From positions 1 through 64,000 of the forward strand of contig JAJPIV010000128.1 of assembly GCA_021324595.1 (NCBI GenBank): a stretch of 64,000 nucleotides of DNA, given 5' to 3'. The stretch is from Actinomycetota bacterium (GTDB lineage Bacteria; Actinomycetota; Actinomycetes; Streptosporangiales; Streptosporangiaceae). Under the pieces are notes generated by a model. That model ran no database searches. It saw nothing but the letters and a program-made list of their open reading frames with translations, and was not told the DNA's origin. Position numbers and translations under genes: made by a program. Positions 38,587 through 46,276 of this stretch are shown piece by piece (within the stretch, counting starts at the first letter, position 1; each line of letters begins with the position of its first letter).

Positions 38587-39333
38587 TCAGCCGCCAATCC
38601 AGGTGCCAATTCCCTCGCCCGTGAAGATCTCCAGCAGAATCGGATGCGCGTTGCCGCTGGTCGGCACGATGTGGACCTCGGCGATCCCGGCCTCCACCGC
38701 CTCGACCGCGAGCGCCGCGGCGACGGCGCCCCGGCCGAGCCCGGCCAGCAGCGGCCGCACCTCATCGGCGGATGGGATCGGCTGGCCGGGGCCTCCGACG
38801 GGCAGCAGCGCCGGGTCCCAGTCCTCCTCGAGCAGCAGCAGCTTGGCCGCCGAGCACTCGACGCCGAGCGTGAGCGCCGCGGCGCGGCTGGACGCCGCCG
38901 GGCAGCGGACGACCAGGACCAGCGAGCCGGACTCACCGACCTGCTGCCAGCGCCTCGGGTGCTGCCTGGCCACGTCCTGGGCCCGGGTCTCCTCCCAGTG
39001 GAGCACCACCGCGGTCAGGTCGTCCCGGTTCAGAGCTCTGCGCAGGTCGACCGCGAGCGACCCGGAGTCCGCGCCAGGCTGCTCGGGCACCACGACCGCG
39101 ACATGGATGCCCAGCGAGCGAAGGAGCAGGATGTCCGCGCTGATCGTGGCCGGGTCGACCGATGCCGGGGTGGCGTGGACCACGAACCAGCTACCGCTGA
39201 ACCGCCGCGAGTAGGTGATGGCCTCCTGGATGACCCGGACCCGGCCGTCCTCGGCGGTGAGCCCGGCAGCCGCCACCCCGGCTGCGCCGGCCGGGCCCGC
39301 CGCGCCAGCCTCGCCCGCCCGCATCGCGCTCAC
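38587..39333 (-). CDS. Degenerate acetylglutamate kinase-like (amino acid kinase fold) protein
   Basis: ITYSRRFSGSWFVVHATPASVDPATISADILLLRSLGIHVAVVV and AEVHIVPTSGNAHPILLEIFTGEGIGTWI align by eye with NAGK N- and C-termini, but the KxGG catalytic motif reads HATP. Confidence 0.7.
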   Translation of the reverse strand: MSAMRAGEAGAAGPAGAAGVAAAGLTAEDGRVRVIQEAITYSRRFSGSWFVVHATPASVDPATISADILLLRSLGIHVAVVVPEQPGADSGSLAVDLRRALNRDDLTAVVLHWEETRAQDVARQHPRRWQQVGESGSLVLVVRCPAASSRAAALTLGVECSAAKLLLLEEDWDPALLPVGGPGQPIPSADEVRPLLAGLGRGAVAAALAVEAVEAGIAEVHIVPTSGNAHPILLEIFTGEGIGTWIGG

Positions 39334-40817
39334 CGCCCCCTCGTCCAATCCGCGATCAGGTCCACCAGCGGCTCCAGGTCGGAGCCGCTGGTGAACGGGT
39401 TGACCAGGCACAGCCTGCCGACCGGCCGGCCGCCCCAGCCGTCGGTGGAGACGAACCAGCCCTTGTCGAAAGCCGGGCGCACCCAGTACTGGTCCCAGTC
39501 ACGGTCGAACGCCCACTCGTCCCTGGCGAGCAGCAGCACCGACAGCTGCGGCTCGACCGGGACCTCCACCTTCCGCTCGGCCGCGTACTCCCGCAGGTGG
39601 CGGATCGCCTCGATCGTCGCGTCGACGTGGCGGCCGAGCCCCTCGACGCCGAGCGCCGCGATCAGCGTCCACAGCACCACGCCGCGGGGCCGGCGGGACA
39701 GCTGGAGCGCGAGGTCGCCGTGCTCGAGCGGGAGCTGGGCCGGGCTGGCATCAGCGGCCGTGTGCCGGTAGCCGAAGTCCAGGTACTGCGCCCCGGTCTC
39801 GTGGGTCTGGGAGAACACCTTCAGCTCCCGGTGGACCTCGCCGGCGTCCCGGTAGACCAGCAGCGAGGAGTCGTACGGGCAGAACAGCCACTTGTGCGGG
39901 TCGACCACGAAGCTGTCGGCCCGCGAGATGCCGGCGAGCAGCCCGCGGTGGCGCTCGGAGACCAGGACCGCGCCGCCGTACGCGCCGTCCACGTGGAACC
40001 AGGCCTGCCCGGCCAGGTCCGCGATGACATCGAGCGGGTCGATCGACCCGGCGGTGGTGCTGCCCGCGTTCCCGACGACCGCCGCGACCCGGTCGCCGTA
40101 GGTGCGCACCGCCGCGGCGAGGGCGTCCGCGCTCACCGCGCCGGACTCGGCCGCCTCGACCGGCACGAACTGCAGGTCGAGCAGGCGGAACGCGACCTTC
40201 AGCGAGGAATGGGTGAGCCGTGAGCCGAGCACCACGGGCGAGCCGAGGGAGCGGGACCGCCGCCGCCAGCGCTCCCTGGCCGCCGCCATCGCGCAGAAGT
40301 TCGCCAGCGTCCCGCCCTGCACGAACGTCCCGCCCCTGGTGGCCGCGGGGAAGCCGGCGAGCTCGGCCATCTTGTCGGCGACCGCGAACTCGGCCTGGAC
40401 GAAGGACTGGCCGTCGATCCGCCCGGCGGCCTGCGCGTTCACCGTGGACAGGAAGGCGTCGACGGTCCGCGCCAGCGGGAGCGCGGCGTCGGGCACGTAC
40501 CCCAGGTAGGTGGCGGAGCCGGGGTCGCACGCGTTCCGCGGCAGGCTGAGCAGCAGGGACAGCGCGCGGCCGACGTCGCCGCCGCCGTCGAGCGCGCCGC
40601 GCAGCCGATCCCACAGCGGCTCGAACCGGGTCGGCACCGGCGTGGCCCTCGGGCTGATCAGCGCGCTCTCGAAGTGGCTGATCAGGTCGGCGCAGACGGC
40701 CAGCTCCTGCTCTCTGCTCAGCACCGGCGGCGCACCTGCCTCCTCGATCCGCGGCGCACAGCGCCGTGAGCCAGCGAACCAGCGAGGCCAGGCTACCGGA
40801 GCCGGCGGCGCGCTCAC
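39330..40817 (-). CDS. PLP-dependent group II decarboxylase family protein
   Basis: GGTFVQGGTLANFCAMAAAR, WFHVDGAYGGAVL, SFVVDPHKWLFCPYD (PLP lysine). Confidence 0.92.
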   Translation of the reverse strand: MSAPPAPVAWPRWFAGSRRCAPRIEEAGAPPVLSREQELAVCADLISHFESALISPRATPVPTRFEPLWDRLRGALDGGGDVGRALSLLLSLPRNACDPGSATYLGYVPDAALPLARTVDAFLSTVNAQAAGRIDGQSFVQAEFAVADKMAELAGFPAATRGGTFVQGGTLANFCAMAAARERWRRRSRSLGSPVVLGSRLTHSSLKVAFRLLDLQFVPVEAAESGAVSADALAAAVRTYGDRVAAVVGNAGSTTAGSIDPLDVIADLAGQAWFHVDGAYGGAVLVSERHRGLLAGISRADSFVVDPHKWLFCPYDSSLLVYRDAGEVHRELKVFSQTHETGAQYLDFGYRHTAADASPAQLPLEHGDLALQLSRRPRGVVLWTLIAALGVEGLGRHVDATIEAIRHLREYAAERKVEVPVEPQLSVLLLARDEWAFDRDWDQYWVRPAFDKGWFVSTDGWGGRPVGRLCLVNPFTSGSDLEPLVDLIADWTRGR

Positions 40818-41626
40818 GCCCCGGCGAACCGGGCGGGGCGCTTCTCGGTGAATGCGGCGACGCCCTCAGCGAAGTCGTCCGTGGCGGACATCTCCCGCTG
40901 GACCTGCGCCTCGAACTCCAGCTGGGCCGCCATGCCCGCGTAGAGCCAGCGGTTGAGCTGGCGCTTGATGCCCGCGTAGGAGCGGGTCGGGCCGCCGGCG
41001 AGCCTGGCCGTCAGCTCGTCGGCGCGGGCGGCGAGCTCGGCGTCCGGCCAGACCCGGTTGATGAGCCCCCACTCAAGCGCCGTCGGCGCGGGCAGCCGCT
41101 CGCCGAGCATCGCGAGCTCGGCGGCCCGGGCGAACCCGATCCGCGACGGCACGAGCAGCGACGAGCCGCCATCGGGGACCAGGCCGATGTTGACGAACGC
41201 CAGCAGGAAGTACGCCGACTCGGCGGCGACCACCAGGTCGCAGGCGAGCGCGAGGGAGAGCCCGATCCCGGCGGCCGCCCCGTTGACCGCGGCCACCACC
41301 GGCTTGGGCATCTCGCGGATGGCGGTGATGATCGGGTGATACCGCTCGGTCAGCACCTTGTAGACATCCGGGCGCCCGTCCGGCGTCCGCTCGCCGCGGT
41401 CGCGCAGGTCCGCTCCGCTGGAGAACGCCCGCCCGGCCCCGGTGACCTGGACGGCACGAACCTGCGGGTCGTCCGCGACCGCCCGGACGGCCGCGAGGAG
41501 GTCGAGCCCGAGCTGCCGGTCCCACGCGTTCATCCGCTCCGGCCGGCGCAGCTCGATCCTGGCCGCCGCCCCGGTGCGGGTCAGCCCGACGGCCCGCAGG
41601 CCGCCGGCCACCTCATCCACGCCCAT
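40814..41626 (-). CDS. Enoyl-CoA hydratase/isomerase family protein
   Basis: GAGRAFSSGADL, KPVVAAVNGAAAGIGLSLALACDLVVAAESA; start MGVDEVAG 41626. Confidence 0.92.
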   Translation of the reverse strand: MGVDEVAGGLRAVGLTRTGAAARIELRRPERMNAWDRQLGLDLLAAVRAVADDPQVRAVQVTGAGRAFSSGADLRDRGERTPDGRPDVYKVLTERYHPIITAIREMPKPVVAAVNGAAAGIGLSLALACDLVVAAESAYFLLAFVNIGLVPDGGSSLLVPSRIGFARAAELAMLGERLPAPTALEWGLINRVWPDAELAARADELTARLAGGPTRSYAGIKRQLNRWLYAGMAAQLEFEAQVQREMSATDDFAEGVAAFTEKRPARFAGA

Positions 41627-41699
41627 GGCGGTCAGCGTAGGCCAGCAGGCGCCTGGCCGCGAGGGGCGCGGCCACGCGGCATCCCGGCGGGCGCCCGGC

Positions 41700-41750
41700 A
41701 TCCGGCAGGCACCGGCATCCGGCAGGCACCGGCATCCGGCAGGCACCGGC
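41700..41750. repeat. Three perfect 17-nt direct repeats
   Basis: atccggcaggcaccggc x3 at 41700, 41717, 41734. Confidence 0.95.
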
Positions 41751-41757
41751 ATCCCGG

Positions 41758-41934
41758 CGCACCGCCGGTCGGGACCACGATCACCTCGGCGTCCGGGTGC
41801 TCGGCGAGGACCTCCAGCGTGCCGGTTGGCCACGCCCGCGATGAGCGCGGGCTCGTTGGCCGAGTGGATGTAGCGGTAGCCGTGCTCGGCGGCCAGCCAC
41901 ATCGCGGTGAACGGGCCGCCGGGCCGAAGCGGCC
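41758..41934 (-). pseudogene. Frameshifted remnant of a PLP-dependent threonine/serine dehydratase-like gene
   Basis: Minus strand reads GGPFTAMWLAAEHGYRYIHSANEPALIAGVAN / +1 shift / TLEVLAEHPDAEVIVVPTGG. Confidence 0.75.
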
Positions 41935-41936
41935 GG

Positions 41937-42377
41937 TCAGCTCGCCCGCTCGCGGACCTGCCGCTTGATGCGCGCGAGCATGGCGTCGAATCCGCGCAGC
42001 CGCAGGGGGCTCACCAGGTCGCGCAGGCCGAGCTTGGCGCTGAAGTCCGGAGGCGTCGCGAGGACCTGGCCGGCGCTCAGCCCGTCGAGCGCGGCCCGCA
42101 GGATTCCCGCGAACCCGCGGGTGGTGGGCGATTCCCTGGGGGCGTCGAAGAACAGGTGCACGCCGCCCGCCTCATCGACCTCGACCGCGAGGAACAGCGG
42201 GGTCTGGCACTCGGTCACCTGCTCAAGCAGGTCCGGCCGGCCGGCGTAGCGCTCCGGCAGGTCCGGCAGCTCGTCGGAGTACTCCAGCAGCAGCTGCAGC
42301 CGGTCGCCCTCGGGCACGGCCGCGAACTCGCCCGCGATCTGGGCGAGCCTCGGGTTCGAGGCGGCCGGCGCGGTCAC
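41937..42377 (-). CDS. sufE: SufE family protein
   Basis: [34 protein letters not shown]...[17 protein letters not shown] 42377 overlaps upstream stop. Confidence 0.9.
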   Translation of the reverse strand: MTAPAASNPRLAQIAGEFAAVPEGDRLQLLLEYSDELPDLPERYAGRPDLLEQVTECQTPLFLAVEVDEAGGVHLFFDAPRESPTTRGFAGILRAALDGLSAGQVLATPPDFSAKLGLRDLVSPLRLRGFDAMLARIKRQVRERAS

Positions 42378-43255
42378 GGGCTCTCGCCCCTGCGGATGGG
42401 GACGCCGACGCTGTTGCCCCACTCGGTCCAGGACCCGTCGTAGTTGCGCACGCGGGCATAGCCGAGCAGGTGGGCGAGCACGAACCAGGTGTGGCTGGAC
42501 CGCTCGCCGATCCGGCAGTAGACGATCACGTCGTCGTCCGGCTCCAGGCCAGCCTCCTCGCGGTAGATCGCCTCGAGCTCGGCCCGGGGGCGGAAGGTCC
42601 CGTCCTCGGCGGCGGCGCGCGCCCACGGGATGTTCACCGCGCCGGGGATGTGCCCGCCGCGCAGCGCGCCCTCCTGCGGGTAGTCCGGCATGTGCAGCAG
42701 CTCCCCGGTGTACTCGCCGGGCGACCGGACATCCACCAGCGGCCTGCCCAGGTGGCCGAGGACCTGGTCGCGGAACGCCCTGGCGCGCGTGTCGTCGCGC
42801 TCCACGACGGGGTAGTCCGCCGCCGCCGCCGCCGGCCGCTCGGTGACCAGCGGCCGGCCCTCGGCGATCCACTTGGCGCGTCCGCCGTCGAGGAGCCGCG
42901 CGTCCGGGTGGCCGAACAGGGTGCATACCCACAGCGCGTACGCGGCCCACCAGTTGTTCTTGTCCCCGTAGAGCACGAGCGTGGTGTCCCGGCTGATGCC
43001 CTTGGCCGACATCAGGCGCGCGAAGCCCGCCCCGTCCACGTAGTCGCGGGTCACCGGGTCGTTGAGCTCGGTGTGCCAGTCGAGCTTGACCGCTCCGGGG
43101 ATGTGGCCGGTCTCGTAGAGCAGCACGTCCTCGTCGGACTCGGCCACCACGAGGCCGGGCTCGCCGAGGTGGTCCGCGAGCCACCGGGTCGACACCAGCA
43201 TCTCGGGCCTGGCGTACTCGGCGAACTTCGGATCCGGATCGGGCGGCAACGTCAT
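42374..43255 (-). CDS. Sulfurtransferase (tandem rhodanese, thiosulfate/3-mercaptopyruvate type)
   Basis: Two rhodanese domains; active-site loop [16 protein letters not shown]. Confidence 0.93.
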   Translation of the reverse strand: MTLPPDPDPKFAEYARPEMLVSTRWLADHLGEPGLVVAESDEDVLLYETGHIPGAVKLDWHTELNDPVTRDYVDGAGFARLMSAKGISRDTTLVLYGDKNNWWAAYALWVCTLFGHPDARLLDGGRAKWIAEGRPLVTERPAAAAADYPVVERDDTRARAFRDQVLGHLGRPLVDVRSPGEYTGELLHMPDYPQEGALRGGHIPGAVNIPWARAAAEDGTFRPRAELEAIYREEAGLEPDDDVIVYCRIGERSSHTWFVLAHLLGYARVRNYDGSWTEWGNSVGVPIRRGESP

Positions 43256-43413
43256 GGCCTACCTCCGCTCTGCCGGCGGCGGTGCCGGGACGCATGGAAC
43301 CACTGCCGCCTGGGCAACCCCTCCGTCTCCATCATCACACGTCGGCCTGCTGCGTTCCGCGCAGCCCCGTGATGGGCAGGCCCAAGTCCGTCCGTTTACC
43401 CTATGGACATCTG

Positions 43414-43431
43414 TTGTTCATTGATTGTTCA
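43414..43431. promoter_or_regulatory. Helically phased direct repeat TTGTTCA-N4-TTGTTCA upstream of mgtC-like gene
   Basis: Copies at 43414-43420 and 43425-43431 (11-nt period) in an AT-rich patch. Confidence 0.35.
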
Positions 43432-43443
43432 CCTTGTCCTATC

Positions 43444-44184
43444 ATGGTGGCCGTGCTCGCGATGACCGCCACCAACACCGAGGGATGGCGCCAGGCCGCC
43501 GAGCTGGGGCTGGCGCTCGCGCTCTCGGTGGTGATCGGCCTGGAACGCGAGCTGCGCCAGAAGGACGCGGGCCTGCGGACCCACGCGCTCGTCGGCACCG
43601 GCGCGGCGCTGTTCATGCTGGTCAGCAAGTACGGGTTCACCGACGTGGTGCGGCCGGGCCTGGTGGTGGCCGACCCGTCGCGGGTGGCCGCCCAGATCGC
43701 TGCCGGGATCGGGTTCATCGGGGCCGGGGTGATCTTCGTGCGGCGGGACGCGGTGCGCGGCCTCACCACCGCGGCCGCGATCTGGGTGACCGCGGCGGTC
43801 GGTGCCGCGGCGGGCGCGGGGCTGCCGGTCCTGGCCACCCTCACCATGGGCGCCTACCTGCTGGTGACGGTGGCGTTCCCGGTCGTGACCAGGCGGCTGC
43901 CGCGGCCCTCGGGCGCGATCTCGGCGATCCGGGTCCGCTACCCCGACGGCCGGGGCATCCTGCGCGACGTGCTGAGGGAAGCCACCGCGCGCGGGTTCGC
44001 GATCGATGAGGTGGCCACCCGCGCCGCCGGCGAGCGCCAGGGGGCGCTCGGAGCGCCGCCGATGGTCGAGGTGACGCTCCTGGTGCACGGCCGGGGGCAG
44101 GTGAGCGAGCTGGCCGCCGCGCTGTCGGAGTTCGACGACGTCGAGGCCGTGCTGGCGACCGACGCGCCCGCGGTCGGCGCCTAG
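43444..44184 (+). CDS. MgtC/SapB family protein
   Basis: LALALSVVIGLERELRQKDAGLRTHALVGTGAALFMLVSKYG...AAGIGFIGAGVI. Confidence 0.92.
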   Translation: MVAVLAMTATNTEGWRQAAELGLALALSVVIGLERELRQKDAGLRTHALVGTGAALFMLVSKYGFTDVVRPGLVVADPSRVAAQIAAGIGFIGAGVIFVRRDAVRGLTTAAAIWVTAAVGAAAGAGLPVLATLTMGAYLLVTVAFPVVTRRLPRPSGAISAIRVRYPDGRGILRDVLREATARGFAIDEVATRAAGERQGALGAPPMVEVTLLVHGRGQVSELAAALSEFDDVEAVLATDAPAVGA

Positions 44185-45359
44185 CGCCCCAGCCCGGCAG
44201 GCGCCCCGGGCGGCGGCCCCTCGGAAGGCCCGGCGGGCGCCCCGGGCGGCGGAGGCGAGCCTGCGGGCGGGGCCTGGACCGCGCCCGGCACGAGGTCGGG
44301 GCCGCCGCCCAGCCACAGGGCGGCCAGGACAAGCGCGAGCACGAACGCGCAGTAGACCCAGAACGCCAGCGTCAGGCCGGAGCCGATGGTCAGCCCCAGC
44401 CGGGCCGCCTGCCCGGGCGAGATGCCGAACTGCCCGGGGGTGGCCGGCTGGCGGATCTGCAGCACGGCCGACGCGGCCTGGGCGACGAGCGGCACGACCC
44501 CGCCGGCCAGCAGCGCCGCGCCCGCCCGGCCCGGCCGCCACACGGCGGCCAGCGCCGCGATGGCGGCGATCGCGGCCATCGTCAGCACGTCGCCGGCGAT
44601 GACTGGCGCCGGGTTGGCGAACGCGTTCCCCGCGGTGATCGTCTGCGTGAACCCGCCCGCCGCGCGGAGGGTGAACCGGTCCCACGACGGGGCGAACGCG
44701 ATCGCCGCGCCGAGCCCGGCGAGCATGGTGGCGGCCGCGGGCACGCCCTGGTGCCCCCGGCCGGCGGGCCGGCCCCGGCCGGCCGCCGGCTGCGCCCAGA
44801 AGGCGGTCACCGCTCCCGCGGCGCACAGCAGCGCCCCGGCGAAGGTGAGCGCCAGCCCGGGGCCGCCGCCGGCGGTCCCGGCGATCGCCTCGCCGACGTC
44901 GGCCAGGAGCAGGGGGACGATGACCGCGCTCGCTCCCAGCCCGAGCGATGCCCCTGCGCCGCCCGCCAGCGCCAGCGCGCCGCCCAGGATCCACGCGCCG
45001 AGGTAGAGCAGGTGGGGAACGAGCTGGTATGCCTGGCTGGCCAGGCTCTGCCCGCCGAGGTAGCCGGGGAAGAGCCCGGCGATCCCGCAGGCGACGCCGG
45101 CCCCGGTCAGGGCCACCCCGGCGGCACGGGCGCCCCGGGAGGCACCCGCCCGGGCCGGCGGCGCCGGGGCGACGGGCGCGCCGCCCGGCTCGAGCTGCAT
45201 GAACCGGTACCACGCGGCCGACCAGCCCTCGTCCGTCGCCGGCCACCACTCCAGCGGCGCGGCGCCCGCCGCCCCGACAGGCCAGATGCCGTAGCAGTCC
45301 GGCCCCCGCCCGAGCTCGTAGGCCGCGCCGCGATGGGAGATCGTCACGCTCGTGCGCAC
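44181..45359 (-). CDS. Multi-pass membrane protein of unknown function with Pro-rich C-terminus
   Basis: N-terminal VTISHRGAAYELGRGPDCYGIWPVGA...LEWWPATDEGWSAAWYRF then multiple hydrophobic segments. Confidence 0.7.
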   Translation of the reverse strand: MRTSVTISHRGAAYELGRGPDCYGIWPVGAAGAAPLEWWPATDEGWSAAWYRFMQLEPGGAPVAPAPPARAGASRGARAAGVALTGAGVACGIAGLFPGYLGGQSLASQAYQLVPHLLYLGAWILGGALALAGGAGASLGLGASAVIVPLLLADVGEAIAGTAGGGPGLALTFAGALLCAAGAVTAFWAQPAAGRGRPAGRGHQGVPAAATMLAGLGAAIAFAPSWDRFTLRAAGGFTQTITAGNAFANPAPVIAGDVLTMAAIAAIAALAAVWRPGRAGAALLAGGVVPLVAQAASAVLQIRQPATPGQFGISPGQAARLGLTIGSGLTLAFWVYCAFVLALVLAALWLGGGPDLVPGAVQAPPAGSPPPPGAPAGPSEGPPPGAPAGLGR

Positions 45360-45613
45360 GCTTCCCGCCCTTCTGCGCTTGCTTGCGTCATGTGCTTCGC
45401 CCCGTGCCGCCGCCCGCGGCGCTGCGCCCCGGCGGCGCCCGCACGGCCCACGAGCCTAGGCGGCCTGGCTCAGTGCCGGCTCAGCGGTCGCTGAGGCAAT
45501 CCTGACCGCGGACTGCAGCGCCGCGGGCCGACTCTTGGCTCCGCCCGCCCCGGCCCGCGCACCGGCTGCCCGGATGGCGAACATGGCCCCTGCGGCGCCG
45601 GGAGCAGGCGCGA

Positions 45614-46057
45614 TCAGCCTGACCGGGCATCGCCTGAGTCCAGGGCCAGAACCCCGTCCCGGGTCGCCAGGCAGATCATGCGGATGGCCGCCCCCTCCCG
45701 GCCGGCGGCCGCCCGGAGCGCGCCTGCCCAGGACCGGTCCGGGCCGGTCACCGTCCCGCCGCCCGGCCGGGTCAGCGCGACCACCGCGAAGCCGCCCGGC
45801 GCCGCGCCGGCGAGCACGTGGGCGATCACGTGGCAGGCCGGCCGGGCCAGCTCCGGGCCGACGCGGACGGGAATGCCGTCGATCGGCGCCACCACGGGCA
45901 GCTGGCGGCCCCCGGCGCCGAAGAACAGCAGCCACAGCGACCGTCGCTGCCGCGCGGCCGGGTCGACGACGCGATCGACGCGGCCCAGCACGTCGGCGTC
46001 GGTGCGGACCGGAGCGGACATGTTGAAGCCGGGGGACTGGCTGGTCATCGTCATCAT
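45614..46057 (-). CDS. Conserved-looking small protein of unknown function
   Basis: MMTMTSQSPGFNMSAPVRTDADVLGRVDRVVDPAARQRRSLWLLFFGAGGRQLPVVAPIDGIPVRVG... reads as a balanced soluble protein, unlike antisense ORFs. Confidence 0.6.
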   Translation of the reverse strand: MMTMTSQSPGFNMSAPVRTDADVLGRVDRVVDPAARQRRSLWLLFFGAGGRQLPVVAPIDGIPVRVGPELARPACHVIAHVLAGAAPGGFAVVALTRPGGGTVTGPDRSWAGALRAAAGREGAAIRMICLATRDGVLALDSGDARSG

Positions 46058-46276
46058 GCGGCCAGCCCACCCGCAGCCCGTGACCGCGGCTGTGACAGGG
46101 CGGCGCGGCGCCGCCGCGCGACGGCTCCGTGCTGGGCCGGCCCGGGTGCGGGTGCTCCGGCGCCTGCGCTCCGCCAGAGCGGCAGCGTCCCTGCCCGCCG
46201 CGCCGGGCGGGCGCTTAGGGTTGAATGCCGGAATCGGCTGGTCATCCAGCCGATGCTTGCCGCCGCAGGGAGCCCC

